Assembly (NCBI GenBank): GCA_025924435.1
Contig: JAICIL010000294.1
Coordinates: 1 to 5,658 of the forward strand
From: Chloroflexia bacterium
GTDB lineage: Bacteria > Chloroflexota > Chloroflexia > Thermomicrobiales > JALYUS01
Direction: 5' to 3'
DNA length: 5,658 nt
Part shown: positions 1 to 5,255 of the stretch, in pieces
Numbering within the stretch: position 1 is the first letter of the stretch
Layout of the letters: every line of letters begins with the position of its first letter
Program-made: the position numbers and the translations under genes
Notes under the pieces: model-generated
Database searches by the model: none
What the model saw: only the letters and a program-made list of their open reading frames with translations
Told to the model about the DNA's origin: nothing

Positions 1-46
1 CTCCCCATGCGAGTGGCCAATCAAGATCGCGACGCGGAGCGCCTAC

Positions 47-195
47 AGTCTGTCTCAAACCCCCTGATGAGAGAGCATCACGGGCATGAGAGATTTATCA
101 GACCGCCAATGGGCGATCCTCCAGCCGCTCCTGCCGCCTCGCAATCGCATCGGTCGCCCGCGTGCCGACCGCCAGGACGTAGCCGCCGCGCTTGT
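47..195 (+). mobile_element. Left-end remnant of an IS5-type insertion sequence (truncated transposase N-terminus)
   Basis: An ATG at 86, preceded by a purine-rich stretch (gagagag, 70-76), opens a frame reading MRDLSDRQWAILQPLLPP. This is the typical start of IS5-family (DUF4096-type) transposases. It continues with RNRIGRPRADRQDV, which also fits the family's GRPR-D/R segment that normally precedes the 'LNGILWVLRTG' block. That block is absent: after about codon 36 the frame turns into antisense of a methyltransferase gene and shows no further transposase homology. The DNA just before the ATG (about 47-65, agtctgtctcaaacccc) looks like the terminal inverted repeat of such elements, but no right-hand copy is present. 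The catalytic DDE domain is missing, so the piece cannot transpose. Its right boundary is uncertain, between about 140 and 195. The family assignment rests on remembered family sequence, not on a search. Confidence 0.7.
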
Positions 196-1012
196 AGAAC
201 TCGGGGTGGTTGACGAGGGCGGCGGGGTGCGCGGGGTCCGCCTGTGCCCGCCAGAAGGCGCGGTCGCCCTCCGGGATGTCGGCTGCCTCGGACCCCACCG
301 CCAGGTAGCGCAACATACCGCCGGCCCCCGCCCGCTCGGCGGGGGAGAGCGGGGCCCAGTACTCCTCCGGGAAGAGCTGCTGCCGCACGTCCGTGAGCCC
401 CGCCCGCTCCAGCCACCGCCGCAGCGCGGCGGCCCGGACCACGCCGGGTCCTTCCATCAGGTTCCCGCGCACGCAGGCGTCGTAGAGGCGCTGGTGCACC
501 GCCGGGTCCATCGGCCAGAAGGTGTCGGATAGCCCGTCCGACTCCTTGAAGGCCACCAGCCCGCCGGGGCGCACCACGCGGCGGCACTCCGCCAGCGCCA
601 CTAGGATCTCCGCGTCGGTCAGGTATTGCGAGACGTTCGCGCACCACACGGCGTCGAAGGAGCCGTCCGGGAAGGGGAGCGCGGTGACCGACCCCTGCCG
701 GAAGGCCACCGGGCAGGCGAGCGGCGCGGCCGCGACCCGGCGCTCGGCGGTGGCCACATTCTCGGCATCGTAATCGAGCGCGGTCAGCGCGCCGGTGGGG
801 CCGACGAGCGCGGCGAGGGTCGGCAGGAAGGAGCCGGACCCGCAGCCCGCGTCGAGCACCCGCCAGCCGGCCTCCAGCCCCACGGCCTGGGCCATCGCCT
901 CGTAGATCGCGCGGCTGCGCTCGAAATGGAGGTCCAGCCACGCCGCATCGGAGAGCGCGTGCCCGGTCGCCGTGGCGTGCGCCGCCGTCTCCCCGTCTGT
1001 GAGCTCCGCCAT
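98..1012 (-). CDS. Class I SAM-dependent methyltransferase
   Basis: This 304-residue protein has the class I methyltransferase fold. Motif I is VLDAGCGSG (52-60), the acidic residue that would bind the SAM ribose is in LTALDYD (D80 or D82), a GSVTALPFPDGSFDA segment lies at 107-121, motif II-like FDAVWCANV is at 119-127, and RPGG (148-151) follows. It resembles the Methyltransf_11/25/31 group of soluble small-molecule methyltransferases. The substrate cannot be read from the sequence; the region after residue 155, with FWPMDPAVHQRLY and EFYKRGGYVLAVG, probably helps form the acceptor pocket. The start at 1012 is supported by a GAGGGGAG-type ribosome site a few bases upstream. The family typically ends shortly after the GGYVLAVG strand (276-283). 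Here about 20 more residues follow, and they lie on the opposite strand of an IS transposase start, so the tail is probably acquired. The gene is divergent from the large exported-protein gene and shows no operon partner in this window. Confidence 0.9.
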   Translation of the reverse strand: MAELTDGETAAHATATGHALSDAAWLDLHFERSRAIYEAMAQAVGLEAGWRVLDAGCGSGSFLPTLAALVGPTGALTALDYDAENVATAERRVAAAPLACPVAFRQGSVTALPFPDGSFDAVWCANVSQYLTDAEILVALAECRRVVRPGGLVAFKESDGLSDTFWPMDPAVHQRLYDACVRGNLMEGPGVVRAAALRRWLERAGLTDVRQQLFPEEYWAPLSPAERAGAGGMLRYLAVGSEAADIPEGDRAFWRAQADPAHPAALVNHPEFYKRGGYVLAVGTRATDAIARRQERLEDRPLAV

Positions 1013-1054
1013 CGTCCTACTCCCCTCGCTTGTTCATCTAGGTCGCGGGAATAG

Positions 1055-1084
1055 TATATATCATTGTGGATCGGCCGCCATGAA
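1055..1084 (-). promoter_or_regulatory. Candidate promoter for the methyltransferase gene
   Basis: Read on the minus strand, TTCATG (1079-1084) and TATATA (1055-1060) are separated by 18 bases and could serve as -35 and -10 boxes about 40 bases before the ATG at 1012. The AT-rich patch gatatatactatt stands out in otherwise GC-rich DNA. The -35 match is poor, so this is tentative. Confidence 0.35.
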
Positions 1085-1234
1085 CCTGGCGCTCGCGTAA
1101 AGGCGATAAACGGGGTGGGCCCGCCGGCTCGGGTTCACCGCCCCATTTGATGATCCTTGACACACGGGTCAGCCCTTTACGACGCGGCGACCTTTTCTTT
1201 CCTGGAGCATTTCCTCCCATTGCGCCGACCATAC

Positions 1235-1250
1235 CTGACAATATCGTCAG
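1235..1250. promoter_or_regulatory. Short palindrome, possible operator
   Basis: CTGAC (1235-1239) and GTCAG (1246-1250) form perfect 5-base arms around aatatc. The site ends 13 bases before the -35 box of the exported-protein promoter, a position suited to an activator or repressor dimer. Arms this short can arise by chance. Confidence 0.3.
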
Positions 1251-1263
1251 TTGTCGCATCTAT

Positions 1264-1293
1264 TTGACTTTTTTGAGACAATTGGGCTATCCT
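1264..1293 (+). promoter_or_regulatory. Sigma-70-type promoter of the 788-residue exported-protein gene
   Basis: TTGACT (1264-1269) lies 18 bases before TATCCT (1288-1293), matching 5/6 and 4/6 of the housekeeping consensus. Transcription would start near 1300, leaving a short leader that carries the strong ribosome site. Confidence 0.6.
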
Positions 1294-1309
1294 CGCAGTA
1301 TCCGAGAAT

Positions 1310-1319
1310 AGAAGGAGGT
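1310..1319 (+). promoter_or_regulatory. Strong Shine-Dalgarno site fixing the start at 1324
   Basis: AGAAGGAGGT is nearly full complementarity to the 16S rRNA 3' end and sits 4 bases before the ATG. This settles the start codon and suggests efficient translation. Confidence 0.85.
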
Positions 1320-1323
1320 TGCA

Positions 1324-3690
1324 ATGCGACAACGACTCGTGCTGGTATTCGCGCTGCTCATCGGGCAACTGGGCATCGGCATCTTCGCTTTCATCGCCAC
1401 ATCCGGCGGGGATGCGCGCGTCGCTGCGGCGGGGGGCCACAATATTCCGGTCGGCCCCGGCTTCACCGACGTCTCGCCCCATCAACTCGTTCGTACGAGC
1501 GCGAATGTCCTCTATGCCGTCGCCCCCACCTGCGACTCCTATCCCACCTGCCCGAGCAATACGTTGCGCGTCTATCGCGCCGATCAGCCCGGCACGCCGA
1601 TCTCCTTCACCGAACAGGACGCTCCCCACCGCCCCGGTGGCGTCGGCTCCGCCGCCATCGCCATTGATGGGGCCGATACCATCCATGTGCTCTGGAATGA
1701 CCGCACGGGCAGGGTCAACTATCGGACCTTCTCGACGACCAGCAATCTCTGGAGCGCGACGACCGTCGTCGCCGCCACCAACTGGACGGATTTCGGGCAG
1801 GGCGATGAGGGTGTCGCTTTGGCGATAGACAGCAACGGCATGCCCCACGCCGTCTGGTCGGCCAAGGGAGGCGACGCGGCCCTGCACGTCTTCTACGGCA
1901 ACAAGGGGGGCAGTTGGAGCGCCCAGCAGGTGGACGATCTCCCCCTGAGCGCCAATCGCCGCGCCATGCATCCGACGGTCGCCTTCAAGGCGAACAACGA
2001 TCTCGTCGTCGCCTGGCTCGACGGCACCTTCAACTACACCCCCGACGGCATCATCCGCCTGCGCACCCGTTCGAGTTTCGGCAATTGGGCGCCGACGGAG
2101 ACGATCGCCGACCCCGACGGCGCGATGACGACGATTGACAACGGCCCCTCCCTGCTCATCACCCCCGATGGCACGCTCCACCTCACCTTCGTCGCCGCCA
2201 ACCCGCCCGATCAGATTCGCTACTGGTACAACAGCGGCGGTGGCTGGCTGGGCGACCAGCAGCCGCCCGCCCAAGTTACCCACGATCCGTCGCTCGGCCC
2301 CGATGGCAATGGCGGGGTGTCCATCTACGGGCACGGCACACCGGCGCCGACCTATCAGGATCACGGCGACAACCTGTACTCGTTCCATAAAGCGGCCGGG
2401 GGAACATGGGAGCCGTGGACGCTCTACGCCACCGGTTCCTTCGACTCCTCCATCTCCACCCGCTGGGCGCAGTTCTTCCAGTCGTTCCCGCAGACCCTCG
2501 ACCTCGCGTACTGGGCGGACGCCTACCCCAACAGCCTCTTCATCGGCACGGATGCAGCGGGCGGAGGCATTTCTCCACCGACACCCACCCCATCCGCGAC
2601 GGCGACGCCCATCCCGACAGCGACCTCCCCTCCCGCGCCGACGGCGACGCCCCTTCCCGCCGCGACTGCCACGCCCGCGCCGACGGCAACATCCACTCCC
2701 CCACCGACGGCGACCCCACCCACCGGCCCGTTCACGACGGGCACGGATGCGAGCGGCCACCACTACGGCTTCTATTCCCTGGCGGCCCCCTCGACGATAA
2801 CCGGCGTCACGATCACCTTCACGCCGGGGACGGCGAACGCGCTGATCCAGTGCGACGTGGCCGCGCCGGACCCGCGTCACGGGGTGGGGGACGCCAATGA
2901 CCCGTCCGAGTGGCAACCGATCGGCGCTTCCTGCACGACGCAATGGGTGCGCGTGGACGTGGGAGCCGCCCCCCCACCGACCGCGATGAGCGTCGGCGCC
3001 ACGGCGGCATCCGCAAGCCCGACACCGACCGCGACACCCGTGCCGGCACCCGCCACGCCGACGCCCGCACCCCCAACCGCCACGCCGACCGCTATCCCCT
3101 CCGCGACACCCGCGCCGACATCCACGCCGTCTCCGACGGCGACCGCCGCGCCGACATTCGCGCCGACGGCGACGAATGCGCCCACCGCCACGCCCGCCCC
3201 GACAGCGACGAACACACCGGCGTCCGACGCCGCCCCGCTCATCGGGAGCAGCGCGATCGGCGATCAGCAGGATTTCGTCATCCCCGGCACGGCGAACGCG
3301 TTCCAGGTTCGCGCCACGGCCACCGGCACGATCGCCACGCTGGCCGTCTACCTCGACCGCACCAGCACGGCGACGACCGTGCTGCTCGGCGTCTATAGCG
3401 ATCGCAGCGGCAATCCGGACGCGCTACTGACGCAGGGAACGATCGCGGCGCCGGTCAACGGGGCATGGAACCGGGTCGCGGTGCCCGCGGTGGGCGTGAC
3501 GGCGGGGAGCGCCTACTGGCTCGTCGTGCTCGCGCCGAACGGCGGCGGGACAATTCAGTTCTGGGAAACGGCGAATGGCGGCGCGGCAATTGTGAGCGCA
3601 CAGACGACGCTGACGGGGATGCCGAGTGGGTGGCAGAGCGGGGAGCGATATTCCGGCAGCCCGATCTCGGCGTATGGCGCGCCCGGATAA
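1324..3690 (+). CDS. Large exported multidomain protein: beta-propeller-like repeats, two Pro/Thr-rich linkers, C-terminal beta-sandwich-like domain
   Basis: This 788-residue protein begins with a basic residue pair and a hydrophobic stretch (about 5-26), followed by an AxA-type site near VAAA (33-36), so it is exported or membrane-anchored. Residues about 110-375 contain repeated blades of the pattern 'A.D..G..H..W......' followed by an aromatic strand: IDGADTIHVLWND near 117, IDSNGMPHAVWSAKG near 167, FKANNDLVVAWLDG near 220 and ITPDGTLHLTFVAA near 278. This is typical of BNR/sialidase-like beta-propellers, but I see no sialidase catalytic set and infer binding or an unknown enzyme activity. 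Linker 1 (about 417-468) is PTPxATP-rich. A small domain (about 469-555) has two cysteines (IQCD and ASCTT) that could pair. Linker 2 (about 565-632) is similar to linker 1. The last ~150 residues (VRATATGTIATLAVYLDR to YWLVVLAPNGGG) look like a carbohydrate-binding-type beta-sandwich seen in secreted bacterial proteins. There is no LPxTG motif or C-terminal membrane helix, so it is probably secreted. No function is assigned. Confidence 0.9.
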   Translation: MRQRLVLVFALLIGQLGIGIFAFIATSGGDARVAAAGGHNIPVGPGFTDVSPHQLVRTSANVLYAVAPTCDSYPTCPSNTLRVYRADQPGTPISFTEQDAPHRPGGVGSAAIAIDGADTIHVLWNDRTGRVNYRTFSTTSNLWSATTVVAATNWTDFGQGDEGVALAIDSNGMPHAVWSAKGGDAALHVFYGNKGGSWSAQQVDDLPLSANRRAMHPTVAFKANNDLVVAWLDGTFNYTPDGIIRLRTRSSFGNWAPTETIADPDGAMTTIDNGPSLLITPDGTLHLTFVAANPPDQIRYWYNSGGGWLGDQQPPAQVTHDPSLGPDGNGGVSIYGHGTPAPTYQDHGDNLYSFHKAAGGTWEPWTLYATGSFDSSISTRWAQFFQSFPQTLDLAYWADAYPNSLFIGTDAAGGGISPPTPTPSATATPIPTATSPPAPTATPLPAATATPAPTATSTPPPTATPPTGPFTTGTDASGHHYGFYSLAAPSTITGVTITFTPGTANALIQCDVAAPDPRHGVGDANDPSEWQPIGASCTTQWVRVDVGAAPPPTAMSVGATAASASPTPTATPVPAPATPTPAPPTATPTAIPSATPAPTSTPSPTATAAPTFAPTATNAPTATPAPTATNTPASDAAPLIGSSAIGDQQDFVIPGTANAFQVRATATGTIATLAVYLDRTSTATTVLLGVYSDRSGNPDALLTQGTIAAPVNGAWNRVAVPAVGVTAGSAYWLVVLAPNGGGTIQFWETANGGAAIVSAQTTLTGMPSGWQSGERYSGSPISAYGAPG
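2572..2730 (+). repeat. Pro/Thr/Ala-rich linker repeat 1
   Basis: The DNA is built from imperfect 'ccgacggcgacgcc'-like units and encodes PTPTPSATATPIPTATS-type sequence at residues about 417-468 of the exported protein. It separates the propeller from the small cysteine-containing domain. Linkers of this kind are common in secreted Chloroflexota proteins and are expected to be extended and possibly O-glycosylated (inference). Confidence 0.8.
3016..3219 (+). repeat. Pro/Thr/Ala-rich linker repeat 2
   Basis: This second tract of imperfect 'gcgccgacggcgac'-like units encodes PTPTATPVPAPATPTPAP-type sequence at residues about 565-632, just before the C-terminal domain. It is longer than linker 1 and uses the same unit types, so the two may have arisen by duplication or slippage. 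The valine/alanine/glycine-rich frames on the opposite strand are antisense shadows. Confidence 0.8.
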
Positions 3691-3696
3691 CGGGCG
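3680..3696 (+). terminator. Weak hairpin over the stop codon of the exported-protein gene
   Basis: CGCCCG (3680-3685) and CGGGCG (3691-3696) form a perfect 6-bp stem around GATAA, which includes the TAA stop. No T-tract follows, so it may only partly terminate transcription or may protect the mRNA end. Confidence 0.25.
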
Positions 3697-4149
3697 GTGG
3701 GCAGTTACTGGGAAACATGTCCGTACCCCGCCGTGCTGTGTCGGAGTGAGATAGTTGGTGATAATCGGCGCCCGCGCCGAGTGCCGTTCCCACCGCGATC
3801 CCAACGCCGCGCTGTTGCCGCTCATGTGCGTGGTAAAGATGCGGGAGAGTAGGAGATAGCCGGTCGCGTCCCATCGTGCCGCCGACCCACGCCAGGACGA
3901 TCGCGAGGCGCGCACCCCGCCGCGACGACTGATCGGCGTGTCTGTCTCCATTCGCCACAGATACCCCCGCTCGACTCGGCGACGGCGTCTGTCGCGTACA
4001 TCCGCTCACGCAATCCATTATCGCGCTGTGTCCGTGCGACCTTGGCGATTTTGCGCGGCAGCCTCGCATATTCCGCGCCAGTGCTTCACAGCGAACCTCG
4101 CACCCCGCAACCTGAACGCGCCAGCATCGCGAGATTATCAAATAAATTA
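3691..4149. other. Gene-poor region containing only the DUF1275 remnant
   Basis: Apart from the remnant at 3761-3951, I find no supported gene here. Frames on both strands have no good ribosome sites, and their predicted proteins are rich in Arg, Cys and Ser without recognisable motifs. 3952-4130 may hold further decayed DNA from the same loss event, but nothing in it is identifiable. The composition becomes AT-rich from about 4130 as the next promoter begins. Confidence 0.55.
3761..3951 (-). pseudogene. Frameshifted N-terminal remnant of a YoaK/DUF1275-family membrane protein gene
   Basis: Two minus-strand frames together give a recognisable DUF1275 (YoaK-like) N-terminus. One frame reads ARLAIVLAWVGGTM (about 3913-3872), the other DATGYLLLSRIFTTHMSGN then SAALG (about 3870-3800), and the first resumes as IAVGTALGAGADY (about 3799-3761). 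Joined, they match the family's first membrane segment and the hallmark 'DA.G.L.L...F...M(S/T)GN...LG' block. The apparent lesions are an extra G near 3871 and a missing G in the G-run near 3800. If translation began at the ATG at 3951 (METDTPISRRGG) a third shift near 3913-3925 is needed. Intact members are about 200-250 residues with several membrane helices; everything after the second helix is missing. The gene is therefore broken. Sequencing error in the G-runs could explain the shifts but not the missing C-terminal part. Confidence 0.72.
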
Positions 4150-4178
4150 TTGACTTTCTTTCTTATCTATGATATAGT
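4150..4178 (+). promoter_or_regulatory. Near-consensus sigma-70-type promoter
   Basis: TTGACT (4150-4155) and TATAGT (4173-4178) match 5/6 each of the consensus with an optimal 17-base spacer, in an AT-rich island within GC-rich DNA. Transcription would start near 4185 and run toward the 39-aa ORF and CBS gene, leaving a leader of about 190 bases before the first ORF. Confidence 0.7.
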
Positions 4179-4205
4179 CGCTCCATCGCTCATCGTCGAG
4201 CGACT
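4176..4205 (+). promoter_or_regulatory. Inverted repeat over the -10 box and transcription start, possible operator or 5' hairpin
   Basis: AGTCGCTC (4176-4183) and GAGCGACT (4198-4205) are perfect 8-base inverted arms with 14 bases between them. The left arm overlaps the last bases of the -10 box, as expected for a repressor site. An alternative shorter stem, CGCTC (4187-4191) with GAGCG (4198-4202), would lie wholly in the transcript. Either role is inferred. Confidence 0.45.
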
Positions 4206-4376
4206 CTGAATGGCCGAGCGGTCGCGGCGCAGATGGAAGCCGAGGGTATCCGCAGAATCAGCCGCCAGCACTTGTGCCGACGGCGATGCACGCCGATCTC
4301 GACGCTCGTTTGATCGCTTGATTCGAGGTCCGCCACACCGCGAGCGGGATCCCGAAGAGAACTGAGAAGTAACGCG

Positions 4377-4496
4377 ATGCCGCACTCCACCTATCTCCTC
4401 ATCGGGGGCAGGATAGCCGCCGACGCCGCTCGGCGGCTGATCGCGGAACTCGGCCCCTGGCGGCCCGCAGACCTGCACGGCCGACTGCCGGAATAG
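4377..4496 (+). CDS. Small ORF (39 aa), unrecognised, upstream of the CBS-domain gene
   Basis: The frame reads MPHSTYLLIGGRIAAD, continues AARRLIAELGPWRPAD, and ends HGRLPE with TAG. About 82% of its third codon positions are G or C, like the real genes nearby, which favours coding. A weak ribosome site (gagaag, 4364-4369) lies 7 bases upstream. Its stop overlaps the AGGAG ribosome site of the CBS gene, 10 bases before that gene's ATG, so translational coupling is possible. It has no signal peptide or clear membrane helix. It could be a small protein, a leader peptide, or the tail of a decayed gene; I recognise no family. Confidence 0.45.
   Translation: MPHSTYLLIGGRIAADAARRLIAELGPWRPADLHGRLPE
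4415..4438 (+). other. Strong hairpin inside the small ORF
   Basis: AGCCGCCGA (4415-4423) and TCGGCGGCT (4430-4438) pair perfectly over 9 bases with a 6-base loop (cgccgc). No T-run follows, so it is not a classical terminator. Being about 70 bases before the CBS start and within a translated leader, it could affect coupling or mRNA stability (inference). Confidence 0.5.
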
Positions 4497-4506
4497 GAGC
4501 ACCCCG

Positions 4507-5022
4507 ATGCGCGCCGAGGACATCATGGCCCGCTCCCTCCTGAGCATTCGGCGCGACGCCTCCTGGTTCGAGGCGCTGCAACTGCTCCTCGGTAGCGGCT
4601 GCAACGCCGCGCCGGTCGTGGACGAGGGGCGGCACCTCGTCGGCATCATCACCCAGGCCGATCTCGCCACCCGCATCACGGAGCACGAGCGGCTCGAACT
4701 GCACACCGTGCTCGATGGCATCCTGCACGTCCGGCCGCCCCACACGCTCCTGCGCTGGCACACGGCGCCGCACTGGGAGCATCCCTCGACCGTGGAGATG
4801 ATCATGACCGCATCGGTCGTGACGGCCTATGCCGAGGTGTCGGTCACGGAGGTGGCGCGGCGGCTGCGCGATCACGGGGTCGCGCAGGTGCCGATCATTG
4901 ATCGGCAGGGCGTGCTCCTCGGGATGGTCGCACGGCAAGAGATCGTCGCGGCGGTCGCGGCGGGCGGGGTCGCGCTCGTGCCTCCGATGGAGGAGGCGTT
5001 CGCCGCGTGGGCGAACACATGA
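4507..5022 (+). CDS. CBS-domain-pair protein
   Basis: This 171-residue stand-alone Bateman module has two CBS motifs. The first is residues 3-55: AEDIMARSLLSIRRDASW, a helix with EALQLLLGSG, AAPVVDEG, then GIITQAD (46-52). The second is about 97-150: VEMIMTASVVTAYAEVSVTE, VARRLRDHGVAQVPIIDRQG, then GMVARQE (139-145). In this family such pairs bind adenine nucleotides or SAM and control partner enzymes or channels. The first motif keeps the Thr and Asp that usually contact the ribose, while the second has Ala142 and Glu145 in those places, so only one site may bind. The connecting segment (about 60-96) is unusually long and holds seven histidines and two tryptophans. No catalytic domain is attached, so the partner is unknown. 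AGGAG (4495-4499), 7 bases upstream, supports the start. It probably shares the promoter at 4150. Confidence 0.92.
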   Translation: MRAEDIMARSLLSIRRDASWFEALQLLLGSGCNAAPVVDEGRHLVGIITQADLATRITEHERLELHTVLDGILHVRPPHTLLRWHTAPHWEHPSTVEMIMTASVVTAYAEVSVTEVARRLRDHGVAQVPIIDRQGVLLGMVARQEIVAAVAAGGVALVPPMEEAFAAWANT

Positions 5023-5072
5023 AGTCGCGACGATACCTATCGATTGCCGCCCCGTTCCGAAAGGAGCGCTTC

Positions 5073-5255
5073 GTGCCATCGCCGCTCCGGTTGATCTTCT
5101 TCGTCTCGTCCGCTCTCCGGGCGGCGGGCAATCATTCTCGCGCGCCGCCCATGCAGACCTTCCGGCGTCGCTGCCGGTTCATCCATGGCGCCTCGTTCGA
5201 GACGGCGGAACGTGTTGAGTTGGGCCACCCCCAGCCACGGAGGGTATGTGCATGA
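5073..5255 (+). CDS. Possible small ORF (60 aa) linking the CBS gene to the exported-protein gene
   Basis: A GTG at 5073 follows a good ribosome site, AAGGAG (5061-5066), at a 6-base spacing and opens a frame reading VPSPLRLIFFVSSALRAAG and onward. It ends in a TGA that overlaps the next gene's start as ATGA. The same frame is open upstream to an ATG at 5019, which itself overlaps the CBS stop as ATGA and would give 78 residues. G or C fills roughly three quarters of third positions, slightly below its neighbours. The product is Arg-rich with a short hydrophobic N-terminal stretch and no recognised family. The overlaps and ribosome site favour it, but the protein looks atypical and the frame may be accidental. 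Confidence 0.33.
   Translation: MPSPLRLIFFVSSALRAAGNHSRAPPMQTFRRRCRFIHGASFETAERVELGHPQPRRVCA
5119..5150 (+). other. GC-rich inverted repeat between the CBS gene and the exported-protein gene
   Basis: GGGCGGCG (5119-5126) and CGCCGCCC (5143-5150) form a perfect 8-bp stem with a 16-base loop. No T-tract follows, so an intrinsic terminator is not well supported. It could attenuate read-through or be an incidental GC-rich match. Confidence 0.3.

Larger units (their letters stand above)
1013..1323. other. Divergent intergenic region between the methyltransferase and exported-protein genes
   Basis: These 311 bases separate two divergently transcribed genes. They contain a candidate promoter for each side and a short palindrome (1235-1250), listed separately. 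They also contain a widely spaced inverted pair, cgtaaagg (1096-1103) and cctttacg (1174-1181). A TTGACA at 1157-1162 has no matching -10 box at the usual distance. A 73-codon minus-strand frame (1038-1259) has no convincing ribosome site and no recognisable protein, and I do not regard it as a gene. Confidence 0.6.

Noticed and set aside
78..941. 287-codon minus-strand frame overlapping the methyltransferase
   Set aside because: Its product is Arg/Ala/Gly-rich without motifs, whereas the overlapping frame has clear SAM-binding motifs; it is a shadow.
1157..1185. Perfect TTGACA box in the divergent intergenic region
   Set aside because: No plausible -10 hexamer lies 16-18 bases downstream, and a better promoter exists at 1264-1293.
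1177..2943. 588-codon open frame on the minus strand
   Set aside because: It is antisense to the exported-protein gene, very Arg/Gly-rich, without ribosome site or recognisable motifs. Long antisense frames are expected in GC-rich DNA with this codon bias.
2523..3242. Minus-strand frames rich in VAVGAGVAVG-type repeats
   Set aside because: They are the mirror image of the Pro/Thr linker DNA on the plus strand and carry no independent signal.
3697..3760. Stretch (cagttactgggaaacatg and onward) that looked like an insertion-sequence end
   Set aside because: No inverted partner, target duplication or transposase fragment is nearby in the window, so the impression cannot be supported.
4205..4250. 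tRNA-like D-arm sequence (TGGCCGAGCGGTCG) resembling tRNA-Ser/Leu
   Set aside because: There is no matching acceptor stem, anticodon arm or T-loop (GGTTCGAATCC-type) at the right distance, so this is a chance match or an unrecognisable relic.
4167..4805. 212-codon minus-strand frame across the promoter, leader and CBS gene
   Set aside because: It is antisense to the CBS gene and to the small ORF, Ser/Arg/Cys-rich, and without motifs or a ribosome site.
5207..5238. GGAAC motif suggesting an ECF-sigma promoter before the gene at 5252
   Set aside because: The implied start site would fall at the ribosome-binding site, leaving no leader, and no convincing -10 element is seen.
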